DNA of 64,000 nt, from assembly GCA_035771175.1 (NCBI GenBank), contig CM069593.1:37119741-37183740 (forward strand), in the 5' to 3' direction. The notes under the pieces were generated by a model. The model searched no databases. It was not told the DNA's origin and was given only the letters and a program-made list of their open reading frames with translations. The DNA comes from Paratinospora sagittata. Taxonomy: Eukaryota; Streptophyta; Magnoliopsida; Ranunculales; Menispermaceae. Positions 53,290 to 62,910 of this stretch are shown here, piece by piece (the stretch's first letter is position 1; each line of letters begins with the position of its first letter). Made by a program: the position numbers and the translations under genes.

Positions 53290-53477
53290 TGTTGGCGTGA
53301 GCCGTAATTGTAGAGAATAACATTTTGGCTTGAGCCGTAATTGTAGACAATAACGTTTAGGCGTGAGCCGTAATTGTAGACAATAGTAAAGATTTGTTTA
53401 GATTTTATTCTTTTAAATTGTATATATCCTATGGAAATAGATAGGAAAAATATAATGAAAAGAGAAATGTTTTAACA
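53290..53477 (+). repeat. Copia-E 5' LTR with internal triple repeat
   Basis: TGTTGGCGTGAG to GTTTTAACA. The first 100 bp are three copies of a 34 bp unit GGCGTGAGCCGTAATTG plus TAGACAATA and a variable tail. Confidence 0.95.
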
Positions 53478-53489
53478 TGGTATCAGAGC
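53478..53489 (+). other. Copia-E primer-binding site
   Basis: TGGTATCAGAGC directly after the LTR, an exact match to the initiator tRNA-Met complement. Confidence 0.95.
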
Positions 53490-54490
53490 AGGTTATGAAC
53501 CATCTGAGCCGATTCTCTCGAGCCCCACCGTATTCCGGCGACGTTCGTCAGCGATCACACCCCTGCTGCTTCTTGAAGCACAGCCACAGCCAAATCTAAC
53601 GATCCGGTAAGGAGAGCTCGAGCTTGACAGAGTGTAAAAAAGTCAAACTTACAGCTTCAAAACTGAAAAACTCCTCATCCGAGAGACTCGCCGTCCGGCA
53701 GCCAAGACACCGACACTAAACTGCAGCAAGATCCGCAACAAGAAGAGTCTTCGTTTCGGCCGAAAACGCTCGCCAGAACCGCAGGAAAGCGCTCATCAAA
53801 AATCACGCTGGAACCGCTGCTACTGCTGCTTCTGCTGGACTCTCGCTTCTCCGCCGGCGTCATCTACCTCGTCTTCCAGCCAAAAGATCGTCTGCAACCC
53901 TCCAAAGCCCGGAGTTGCTTCAATCCTTCGAGATTTGAATCAAATCTCGTCGGATCTGCTATCATAAGACATATATGCTATACATATATGTTAAAGTGCT
54001 GCCCACTTGCTCTCTTTTTTTTAATAGATGCGGGCCTCTTTCATCTCAAAAGAAATTAAGATAGGCAGAAGAGGTTAAGAGACACGGGCCCCCTTCTCTC
54101 TTTCTATCTTTTCTTTGTTGGCAAGTTGGAGAGAAGAAATTAAAGACGCGAGCCCCTTCTCTCTTTCTCTCTTTTCTTTGTTGGTAAGATGGGGTGAAGA
54201 AATTAAAGATGCAGGCCCCTTCTCTTTTTCTCTTTTTTCTTTTTTGGTAAGATGGGCAGAAGAGATTAAGGGTTTTATATATATATAATTGGATCTCCTT
54301 GTTAATGTGGATCTCAAATATATATATGCTTTGAAGCTCAAAAAAAAAAAAAAAAAAAAACAACAACAACAACAATTTTTTTTTTGAGAGAAGAGAATTG
54401 GCCCATTTGTTATAATGCAATAAACTTTTTAAGATCCGACCGCATCTCCAAAAATCACTGATCCGAGTATTGCACCCTACCCTTCCTCCC
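53490..54490 (+). other. Copia-E leader, 1 kb, with tandem repeats
   Basis: Unusually long untranslated leader. At about 54,030-54,270 there are three to four copies of a roughly 65 bp unit (GAGAAATTAAGATGCGGGCC-like, then CTTCTCTCTTTCTCTC and TTTTCTTTGTTGG). Then come TATATATATA, a poly-A run at 54,340-54,360 and (CAA)n. Antisense frames over this array are repeat artefacts. Confidence 0.75.
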
Positions 54491-55470
54491 ATGGCGGATT
54501 CTGATGACCAGAATACTTCTGGCAACGCGTCCACTCTCTCTGATCCTATCCTTGAATTGACTATAAGGATGACTGAAGTTTTGAATAACACTCGGACCCC
54601 GACCATCACCACTAAAACATCCGCTGCTCAGATAGGCATTAAGTTGGACGGTTCCAACTATGCACTGTGGTCCCAAGTTGTTGAGATGTATATCTCAGGC
54701 AAGGACAAACTGGGGTACATTAACGGCGACTTTCCCCAGCCGCCATCAACTGATCCTTCCTTTCGCAAGTGGCGCACTGATAATGCTATTGTTAAAGGTT
54801 GGTTAATTACTTCCACGGATCCGTCTTTAATTGGCAATTTTATTCGCTTTCCCACAGCAAAAGCGGTTTGGGATGTTATTGCAACTACCTTCTTCGATGG
54901 TAGTGATACATCGCAAGTGTATGATCTTCGACGGCGTGTGAGTAGACTGAAACAAGTTGCGAGCTTGCTAGAGAAATATTACACAGCATTGCAGGGTCTA
55001 TGGCGTGAAATTGATTTCCGCCGACCGAATCCTATGGAATGTTCTGTTGATATTCAACACTATAATCGGATCATCCAAGAAGATCGTGTTTATGTTTTTC
55101 TGGATGGTCTTGATGCTCGGCTAGACAATATTCGTGCTAATGTTTTACAGATAAAACCATTTCCTACGGTTGAACAGGCTTATGCGCATGTTAGGCGGGA
55201 GGCTATTCGACAACAAGTAATGACTACCCATGACACCGATGGGCCCCAGGGGGGCTGTCTTGGCGTCAAAAGCTCTCTCATTACGCACCTCTGGCCATAG
55301 TACATCTGCCATGCACCAGCATTCTACTGAGGGAAAAAAATGCTCTCATTGTGGCAACCAGAAACACACATGTGAAAACTGCTTTAAGTTGCATGGGTAC
55401 CCTGATTAGTGGCATGATCTTCAAGCCCGTAAGCGTCCTGATGGCACCGGCACTAGTGGACGTTCAGGCA
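54491..55470 (+). pseudogene. Copia-E gag with zinc knuckle
   Basis: ATG at 54,491 (MADSDDQNTSGN). Open through the UBN2-type gag core: KLDGSNYALWSQVVEMYISG, FRKWRTDNAIVKGWLITSTD, AVWDVIATTFFDGSDTSQVY and EDRVYVFLDGLDARLDNIRA. After GPQG the frame breaks at a run of six G near 55,250. Coding continues to a complete CX2CX4HX4C knuckle (CSHCGNQKHTCENC) at about 55,340-55,381 and a TAG at 55,407 where tryptophan is expected. Confidence 0.88.
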
Positions 55471-55523
55471 CGGCTGTTGTTGCTAGTGCAGAACCTCATC
55501 TCTCTCTTATACAATCTGCTGCA

Positions 55524-55936
55524 ATGTCCATGGATGCTCCTCCCAACTTAAACTCAGGTATCTCTGGTCTTGCTCTTTTTACCTCCCATAGCAATGCGGA
55601 TTGTGGGACATGGCTTCTCGACTCGAGGGCCACGGACCATATGACTTTTGCTGCTTCGGACTTCTCTCAAACTTCTCTTCCACAACGCACCAGCATCGCT
55701 AATGCCAATGATGTTATCTCACCAGTCACTGGAGCTGGCTCTGTGACTTTATCTTCATTCCTCACTTTATCCAATACTTTACTTGTTTTGTCTTTATCCC
55801 ATAAACTACTGTCTATAAGTCAGCTTACTGTAGACCTTGGCTGTGTTGTACTTATTTATCCAAACTTTTGTCTTATCCAGGATATTCTCACAAAGGAGAT
55901 AATTGGACGTGGTACTAAGAGGGGGGATTATATTAT
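55524..55936 (+). pseudogene. Copia-E protease
   Basis: GTWLLDSRATDHMTF, where the copia motif DSGATDHM has become DSRATDHM by an AGG codon at 55,626-55,628 (G to A). The rest (GSVTLSSFLTLSNTLLV, HKLLSISQLTVDLGCVVLI) is preserved. The glycine-to-arginine change at the catalytic motif should abolish activity. A frame break follows at the G run near 55,920. Confidence 0.85.
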
Positions 55937-57424
55937 GTGGATGACATCGGCCAGGCCAACAACATAAACAATCTGCATGACAATAAAGAAACAACATTGT
56001 GGTTATGGCATCGACGCTTGGGACACCCATCTTTTCCGTATTTGAAGCATGTTTTACCTGATTTGTTTAAGCATGTGCAGCCTTCTGCCTTGAAGTGTGA
56101 TACTTGTGTTTTGGCTAAAAGCCATAGTGCTACTTACCCATTGAGCATGAATAAAAGTGACACTCCCTTTGCATTAATTCACTCTGATGTATGGGGGCCC
56201 TCACCCATTGCTAATATGTCTGGCTTTCTTTGGTTTGTTATTTTTGTGGATGATTGTACTCGTATGACATGGCTCTACTTGCTAAAACAAAAAGATGAAG
56301 TTCTCGGTGTTTTTAAAACATTTCATGCTATGGTTGGTACTCAGTACGGTGCCACCCTGAAGGTTCTTCGCTCTGATAATGGTGGTGAATATGTTAATAA
56401 GGATCTTCATTCTTATTTTTCCCACCATGGTTTAATTCATGAAACTTCATGCTCACAAACACCCCAACAGAACGGTGTCGCCGAGAGGAAGAATAGACAT
56501 ATTCTGGAGACTGCCTGTGCTCTACTTCTTGGTGCCCATATGCCCAAACGTTTTTGGACCGATGCCGTCTCAACTGCCGTCCATCTTCTCAACCGAATGC
56601 CATCCAAGGTTTTATCATTTAAAATACCCCTTCAATCTCTTTCCGATCATGTGTCCATACCTACGGCGCTGATGCTTCCTCCTCGTATCTTTGGGTGTGT
56701 CGCCTACGTGTATCTCACCAAAAACCAACGCAGTAAGCTTGATCCATGTGCACGTCGTTGTGTGTTTTTGGGCTATGGTATCCATCAAAAAGGGTACCGT
56801 TGCTACGATCCTACTACCCGAAAACTCTATGTGACTATGGATGTTCAATTTTTGGAAAGTGACATGTTTTTTCCATCTACGGCACCTCATTCTCCTCTTC
56901 AGGGGGAGATACATAATGAAGAGTTGAATTGGTCCCAGCATGAGACACCAAATGATTTTGATTGGTTCAGACCTGAGGGGTCGTATGAGCATGAGGAGCA
57001 GACTCGGAATGAGAAGCCGCATGAGCATGATGGGCCGAATGATAACTCAGGCAATGTGAACTGTGAAATTGAGGTATTTTTGAATGCAGAGCATGCAACA
57101 TCTGAAACCGCGCCTATATCCCCTTCCTCTAAAGTGCCAGCCGAATCCTCTCCTGAGAATAATCCTGAGGTAAGTACCACTATTACACCCTTACATATCA
57201 ATGACATAGATGATTCTGTGGGATATGTTTTACCTCCTAGGTATAATCGCGACAAGCCACCTAATAGATATTCTCCAGATATTGAAGAAAGAAGGTCGAG
57301 GTATCCAATTGCTAACTATGTATCCACCGAGAAACTATCTGAACCTCTTAAGAATTTTGCACAGGAACTCTCCACATGTCAAATTCCTACTAATGTTCAT
57401 GAGGCATTGGCAAATCCAAGATAG
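55937..57424 (+). pseudogene. Copia-E integrase, open
   Basis: Nearly 500 codons open. It has the HHCC region (WHRRLGHPSFPYLKHV ... CDTCVLAKSH) and core motifs ALIHSDVWGPS, VLRSDNGGEYVNKDLHSYFS and QQNGVAERKNRHILETACAL, giving the D, D, E triad. It continues with RRCVFLGYGIHQKGYRCYDP and a polar linker, and ends at TAG 57,422-57,424, where the copia consensus has tryptophan. The enzyme core itself looks undamaged. Confidence 0.9.
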
Positions 57425-58924
57425 ACCCGAGCTATAGAGGAAGAAATGAAGGCACTACTAAAAAATGATACATGGACTCTTGTTCCATTACCTGAAGAAA
57501 AACAGACAGTGGGATGCAAATGGGTGTTCTCCATTAAACACAAAACAGATGGATCTATTGAGCGGTACAAAGCGAGACTATTAGCGAAGGGATATACGCA
57601 GACATATGGGGTTGATTACCAGGAGACTTTCTCCCCTGTAGCCAAGTTGAATATCGTTAGAGTGTTATTGTCCCTTGCAGCAAATCTTGATTGGCCTTTG
57701 CATCAATTTGATGTGAAAAATGTTTTTCTCAATGGTGACCTCCAAGAAGAGGTGTATATGGATATCCCTCCAGGTTATATAGCTTCTTCAGATAATGGAG
57801 TGGTGTGTAAATTGCAGCGAGCATTGTACGGACTGAAGCAATCACCGCGAGCATGGTTTGGAAGGCTTAGCTTGGCAATGAAAAAATATGGCTTCCAACA
57901 AAGTAACTCTGATCACACTTTGTTTTTGAAACATCAGTTGGGTAAGGTAACGACTCTGATAGTCTATGTAGATGACATGATTATTACAGGAGATGATGAA
58001 GAAGAAATCTCTCTACTTCAAAAGCAATTAGCAACTGAATTTGAGATGAAGAATCTGGGAGGACTCAAGTATTTCTTGGGAATTGAAGTTGCTAGGTCTA
58101 AGCAAGGTATATTTCTTTCTCAACGGAAATACATATTAGACTTGCTAACCGAAGTAGGGATGTTGGAGTGTAGACCTGCAGACACCCCCATTGTTCAGAA
58201 TCACAAACTTAGAGAATACCCAGACCAAGTACCAACAGATAAAGGTAGATACCAAAGATTAGCTGGTAAACTCATTTATCTCTCTCATACTCGTCCAGAT
58301 ATTGCATACGCTGTGAGTGTTGTAAGGCAGTTTCTGCATAATCCAAGTAAAAGCCACATGGAAGCAGTGATTCGAATACTTCGATACTTGAAGTCATCTA
58401 CAGGCAAGGGGCTTATGTTCTCAAAACATAACAGTCAGTTGATGGTTTATGGATATACGGATGCAGATTGGGCAGGTAATATCACTGATAGAAAGTCCAC
58501 CTCGGGATATTTTACATTTGTTGGAGGAAATCTTGTAACCTGGAGAAGCAAGAAGCAAAAAGTGGTAGCTTTGTCAAGTGCTGAAGCTGAGTTTAGGGGA
58601 ATGGCTAAAGGTCTTTGTGAACTCCTCTGGCTAAGAAAGCTACTTACTGAAATTGGGTTTGCTCCTAACTCTGAGATGGATCTTTTGTGTGACAATAAAG
58701 CTGCAATTGCAATTTCCCATAATCCCATTCAACATGATCGTACTAAACATGTAGAGGTAGATCGACACTTCATCAAGGAAAATCTTGAAGCAAAAACAAT
58801 TAGGTTTCCATTTGTGAAATCTGAAGATCAATTGGCGGATATCCTTACAAAAGTTGTATCGAGCAAGGACCTCTACAACTCACTTGACAAGTTGGGCATG
58901 CGAGACCTCTATGCATCAACTTGA
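57425..58924 (+). CDS. Copia-E reverse transcriptase and RNase H, open
   Basis: Continuous after the single stop at 57,422: KALLKNDTWTLVPLPEEK, CKWVFSIKHKTDGSIERYKA, GYTQTYGVDYQETFSPVAKL, FDVKNVFLNGDLQEEVYMDI, ALYGLKQSPRAWFGRLSLAM, and IVYVDDMIITGDDEEE with the catalytic YVDD. Then come HTRPDIAYAVSVVRQFLHNP, YTDADWAGNITDRKSTSGYF, SSAEAEFRGMAKGLCELLWL and NPIQHDRTKHVEVDRHFIKE, ending KLGMRDLYAST. RNase H acid residues are present. As part of a polyprotein it has no start of its own, so it is not an independent gene. Confidence 0.9.
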   Translation, partial: TRAIEEEMKALLKNDTWTLVPLPEEKQTVGCKWVFSIKHKTDGSIERYKARLLAKGYTQTYGVDYQETFSPVAKLNIVRVLLSLAANLDWPLHQFDVKNVFLNGDLQEEVYMDIPPGYIASSDNGVVCKLQRALYGLKQSPRAWFGRLSLAMKKYGFQQSNSDHTLFLKHQLGKVTTLIVYVDDMIITGDDEEEISLLQKQLATEFEMKNLGGLKYFLGIEVARSKQGIFLSQRKYILDLLTEVGMLECRPADTPIVQNHKLREYPDQVPTDKGRYQRLAGKLIYLSHTRPDIAYAVSVVRQFLHNPSKSHMEAVIRILRYLKSSTGKGLMFSKHNSQLMVYGYTDADWAGNITDRKSTSGYFTFVGGNLVTWRSKKQKVVALSSAEAEFRGMAKGLCELLWLRKLLTEIGFAPNSEMDLLCDNKAAIAISHNPIQHDRTKHVEVDRHFIKENLEAKTIRFPFVKSEDQLADILTKVVSSKDLYNSLDKLGMRDLYAST

Positions 58925-58932
58925 GGGGGGAG
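58921..58932 (+). other. Copia-E polypurine tract
   Basis: TTGAGGGGGGAG overlapping the stop codon and abutting the 3' LTR. Confidence 0.9.
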
Positions 58933-59120
58933 TGTTGGCGTGAGCCGTAATTGTAGACAATAACATTTTGGCGTGAGCCGTAATTGTAGACAATAACGTT
59001 TAGGCGTGAGCCGTAATTGTAGACAATAGTAAAGATTTGTTTAGATTTTATTCTTTTAAATTGTATATATCCTATGGAAATAGATAGGAAAAATATAATG
59101 AAAAGAGAAATGTTTTAACA
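58933..59120 (+). repeat. Copia-E 3' LTR
   Basis: Same length as the 5' LTR. By eye it differs at two sites, both inside the triple repeat (AGACAATA against AGAGAATA, and GGCGTGAG against GGCTTGAG). Followed by duplication CCAAT. Confidence 0.95.
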
Positions 59121-60352
59121 CCAATTCCACTCTATAGAGTGTATCTTTCTTGGATATAGCTCAAGGGCTATAAATGTCTCAGTCCATCTAGCACAATATA
59201 CATATCTCAAAATGTAATCTTTAATGAATCAGTCTTTCCATATAAGGTCTTGTTTCCAGCACCATCTTCTGAACCTAAAACTGATCCACCTTATGGTTGG
59301 GTTCAGCTACCTATGTCTTCTTATTTTGTCCCTAATGAGCAGCCCTTGCCAAATTCTGTCTCCATCCCATGTGAATTCTGATAATAACCTCACCACTTCC
59401 ATGACTCTCGGTGTGATTGTCTCTCCTTCATGTCCCCATTCTACTTTACCACCACAGTCCTCTCATCATTTGATCACCAGGTCAAAAAATGGTATTTTCA
59501 AACCAAAAGCCTATGAAATTCACCCAACTACAAGCCTTCCAACATCTCCAATGTTAGCCTTGACTTCAGCTCCAACTACAGAACCTATTTCTACTAAAGA
59601 AGCCTTAAATTGTTTCCCATTGGAAGTTAACCATGGAAGATGAATACAAGGCTTTGCTTGCCAATAACACATGGTCATTAGTACCACCAAGTCCTCAACA
59701 GTATTTGATTGGTAATAAAGGGGTGTTCAAGATTAATTATAACTTAGATGGGTCGATTCATCGCTATAAGGCTAGACTTGTGGCAAAGTTTTCATCAAAT
59801 CCCAGGAGTTGATTTTGGAGAAATTTTTAGCCCAGTAACAAAGGCTACCACAGTCCAAGTTGTGTTGGCACTTCTTGTTATGAATAATTGGTTGATAAGT
59901 CAATTGGATGTCAATAATGCATTCTTAAATGAAATGTCTGAACAAGTGTTTATGGAGTAACCCGAAGGTTTTGTTAATCCTCAAAAACCTGATTATGTGT
60001 GTTGCTTACATCAGGCATTGTATAAGCTAAAATAGGCGCCAAGGGCCTGGTATGATCGTCTTCGAACGACACTGTTGAATTGGAAATTTCTAAACTCCAA
60101 GGCTGATACTTCTTTGTTCGTTCTTCATATGAATGCCTATTGCTTGTATGTACTGATATATGCGGATGGTATTCTAATCACTGGCAAAATTCTTCTCAGA
60201 TTACTGAGTTGGTCACTATGTTAAATAAAGAGTTTGCACTCAAAGATTTAGGCTCACTCCATTATTTTCTTGGCTTAGAAGCACATCGCGACGATACAGG
60301 TATGTACTTGTCTCAATCTAAGTACATAAAAGACCTTCTTGCTTGACTAGAC
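59121..60352 (+). pseudogene. Copia-D integrase end and RT
   Basis: The host element resumes: FQFHSIECIFLGYSSRA, VFPYKVLFPAPSSEPKTDPP-like, HHLITRSKNGIFKPKAYEIH, then RT pieces DEYKALLANNTWSLVPPSPQ, HRYKARLVAKFSSNPRS, FGEIFSPVTKATTVQVVLAL, LDVNNAFLNEMSEQVFME, YADGILITG (for YVDD) and KEFALKDLGSLHYFLGLEAH. Multiple stops and frame changes (59,640, 59,790, 59,958, 60,036, 60,350). Confidence 0.85.
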
Positions 60353-60733
60353 ATGGCACACTTGAAGCCATGTGACACATTTGCAACAGTAGGAAAACAA
60401 CTCTCAAAGTCTGATTCTAAATTGTTTGAGAATGCTACTCTCTATCGGAGTACAGTCGGGGCACTTCAATATATGGCATATACTAGGCCTGATATTGCAT
60501 TTATCACAAATAAGCTAAGCCAATTTATGAATCGACCTTCATTCAATCACTGGCAAGCTGTAAAGATTGTTGGAACAATATTTACTCCATGTTGAACAAT
60601 GGATTATGGTTTACATTTTACTCCATGTGGTGCTCTTTCTATCACAGCTTTTTCTTATGCAGGAGGTTGGGCGTGTTCTCCTGATAATAAGAAGTCAGTA
60701 AGTAAGCGCCTATTGTGTATTTCTTGGCCCATG
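60353..60733 (+). pseudogene. Copia-D connection and RNase H start
   Basis: MAHLKPCDTFATVGKQLSKS, YRSTVGALQYMAYTRPDIAF, NKLSQFMNRPSFNHWQAVKI, a frame change, then AGGWACSPDNKKSVSKRLLC-like and CVFLGP, where it is cut by the hAT-like element. Confidence 0.8.
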
Positions 60734-62201
60734 CAAGGCTAGTCCTAACTATTTCGGGGCTTGAGGCGGAGTATATAAAATTAGGCCCTTCTATACATTA
60801 ATAAACAAATATTTTTATAAATATCGTGAATATATTACAACAACATATTTTTATAAATAAACGAATAGTTTTATAAATAACATATTACAACCATATCAAA
60901 ATTATCAAAGTAACCCATTACAAAAAAAAAAAAAAAATCAAGTCCATTTACAAAGGTTCCAAAAAACAAAACATTACAACAAATCTAAAGTACGAACCCA
61001 AAATGCATTTTCAAAGTTTTTACCAAAAAACTTATTTAGTGCTCCTTTCTAAAATAGACTCAATTGTTCTTTTTTTTTCATTTTTCACATTTAAAATCAT
61101 ACTTCCTAGAAAACATATTTACGCAATTAGCACAATTGACACAAAAAATACAAGCACAAATTCAATACAACCTAAAACTGCAAAATCAATATTATAAAAG
61201 ATACAAAATCAATACAATAAAGCTATAAAATTAACATAAACAGAAAATTATCCTAAATTTCACACAAATATTTAATATAACCTAAAACCGCAAAATCAAC
61301 ACTATAAAAAATGTCTAATCTTTGGAGGTGTTGGGCCTGTTTGTTGGTACAAGGACTAATCGGTCTCAACAGGCCGGATACCCCGTGGGGGAGTGTCCAG
61401 TGTAATAGTCTAGTGTCTAACATTTGTCTAACACCTGTTTGTTTCCTCTCAAAAAAAAAATGCCTAATGCTCGTCGGCTATTCTGACAACTTCAACCACG
61501 TTGATAAAATTGTTGTAACTAATCCAAATACAAAATCATACAAAACTAAGTATTGTGTTTGAATTGTAAAAGAAAAAAAATAATAAAAAATAGGGGAGGG
61601 GCGTCGTTGTCGCACTGTGCAACAACAACGACAACCCGAACGTTGCTGGAAGTGGAAGAAAAGAGCCAAAGGAAAAGAAAGAAAGAAAGGAGGAGTAGGA
61701 GAAGACGAATAGAAGAAGAAGAAGAAGATGAAGAAAAGAAATTGCAGACACACTGAGATAAGGCGAGCTGGCAGAGGTAAAAGAAGCAGAAGAAGAAGAA
61801 ACAGCTCACCGGACACCAGAATGTCGACAGAGCGCTGCCATCATCTCACTAATTCGCTTAGTAAAAATCACACTTGCCTAGGATTTTGATAGACACAAAT
61901 TATGATCATGGGCGATAAACAGTGAGTATTTTTTTTTAATAGACAGAAGAAAAAAAATAGTGTAAGTTTTTGGATTAAAAATGAGTAAAAAACAGAATTA
62001 AAATATATATAGGCTTGGGACCCCAAAACACAAAATTCGATTAGGGGTGATGAATAGTAAGTAAAAAAAATTTAATAGACATAAAAAAGAGTAAAAGATT
62101 TACAGAATTAAAAAATTAAATATAAGAAAAACTTATATGCATATATATGGGGGCCTCACAAATCTGGTCGCCCTTTGGGCCCTTGCCCAGGGCCGGCCCT
62201 G
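60734..62201. mobile_element. hAT-like non-autonomous DNA transposon (1.47 kb)
   Basis: The right end GGGCCGGCCCTG and the left end CAAGGCTAGTCCT, a diverged version of CAGGGCCGGCCCT, give imperfect inverted termini of a type common in plant hAT elements. The 8 bp duplications are GGCCCATG (60,726-60,733) and GGCCGATG (62,202-62,209), seven of eight identical; 8 bp is the hAT hallmark. Removal rejoins copia-D CVFLGP...LLSWQSKN. The interior is AT- and purine-rich with no transposase. Frames at 61,478-61,816 arise from GAAGAA-type composition. Confidence 0.82.
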
Positions 62202-62278
62202 GGCCGATGATTGTTATCTTGGCAATCTAAGAACCATATGGCTGTGGCTCGATCGAGTGCCGGGAATATCGGTCTTTG
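62202..62278 (+). pseudogene. Copia-D RNase H, last visible part
   Basis: LLSWQSKNHMAVARSSA, then EYRSL after a small deletion. This is the SWQSKKQxxVARSSAEAEYRAL motif. Copia-D is lost after about 62,278; its RNase H end and 3' LTR are not in the window. Confidence 0.8.
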
Positions 62279-62438
62279 TAACGCGGGGTTTAGACATGAT
62301 TACCCTTCAAAAATAAAAAAATTTCACAAATGCCATCAAAACACAAATATTGACCCATTTGCCCTACTTTACTATTCATCGCCCAGTCAGCGCGCCACAC
62401 AAGCACCACGTGAGCGGCGTAGGTAGCATTTTTTACAA
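62279..62438. other. Unassigned, probably terminal region of the Mutator-like element
   Basis: AT-rich text with AAATGCCATCAAAACAC and GACCCATTTGCCCTAC, similar in style to the terminal regions of plant Mutator-like elements. No terminal inverted repeat partner is in the window. Confidence 0.35.
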
Positions 62439-62568
62439 GGAAGGCGTTTTTACGCCTTCCCTTAAAAAAAAAAATTTAAGTAAAGGGAATGCGTCTTTTG
62501 AAAAGACGCCTTCCCTTGAAAGTTTTTTTTTATTTTAAGGGAATGCGTCTTTCTAAAAGACGCCTTCC
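62439..62568. repeat. Three successive hairpins with GGCGTC/GACGCC stems
   Basis: GGAAGGCGT TTTT ACGCCTTCC at 62,439-62,460 is a perfect palindrome. AAGGGAATGCGTCTTTT and its complement follow at 62,483-62,517, then a third version at 62,537-62,568. They are separated by A/T runs. All three share the GCGTC...GACGCCTTCC stem. Confidence 0.9.
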
Positions 62569-62617
62569 ATACTGATTTTTTTTTTCAATTTGTTTTTGTA
62601 CTTGTGTCAATTAAGTA

Positions 62618-62910
62618 CCACTTTCAGCGCGTCCCACTATCCTCCCCTATCCCCCGGAGGTGACGGAGTCTCATTCCCATGCCCGATTGAATTTTTGGAC
62701 CCCCATCCCGAATTCAAGTTTAAATGAAAAATCAAGGTTATTACTAAACTGTTTGGCCTCACCGAAGCCAAACCACGTGGTTTTTTTTTAACCCGACCAC
62801 TTTCAGCACGTCCCACTATCCTCCCCCGATCCCCCGAAGTCGATGGAATCCCATTCCCATGTCCGGTTGAATTTTTGGACACCCCATCCCTAATTCAAGT
62901 TTAAATGAAA
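62618..62910. repeat. Tandem duplication of about 113 bp, period about 180 bp
   Basis: Copies at 62,618-62,729 and 62,797-62,910 start CCACTTTCAGC and end ATTCAAGTTTAAATGAAA. They share CGTCCCACTATCCTCCCC and TTGAATTTTTGGAC, with about 10% differences. The second copy runs directly into the transposase frame. Confidence 0.88.

Larger units (their letters stand above)
53290..59120 (+). mobile_element. Copia-E: nearly intact, young Ty1/copia retrotransposon (5.8 kb)
   Basis: Two 188 bp LTRs (53,290-53,477 and 58,933-59,120) differ at two positions by eye. A perfect CCAAT duplication flanks them (53,285-53,289 and 59,121-59,125). Primer site, leader, gag, protease, integrase, RT, RNase H and polypurine tract are present in order. 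It has only two frame breaks, both at runs of six G, and two in-frame stops. It splits the copia-D integrase. The youngest large insertion in the window judged by LTR identity. Confidence 0.95.

Noticed and set aside
54046..54612. Minus-strand frame of 188 codons rich in K, R and E
   Set aside because: It is antisense to the tandem repeat and gag start of copia-E. Composition follows the repeat unit.
61311..61450. GGGCCTGTTTGTT-type start of a Tourist-like MITE within the hAT-like element
   Set aside because: A CCTGTTTGTT repeat occurs at both ends, but in direct rather than inverted orientation, and no TAA/TTA duplication pair was clear.
61478..61816. Leucine/phenylalanine-rich minus-strand frames and the matching R/E-rich plus frame
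   Set aside because: They arise from GAAGAA/AGGAAA composition inside the hAT-like element. No recognised domain or consistent start.
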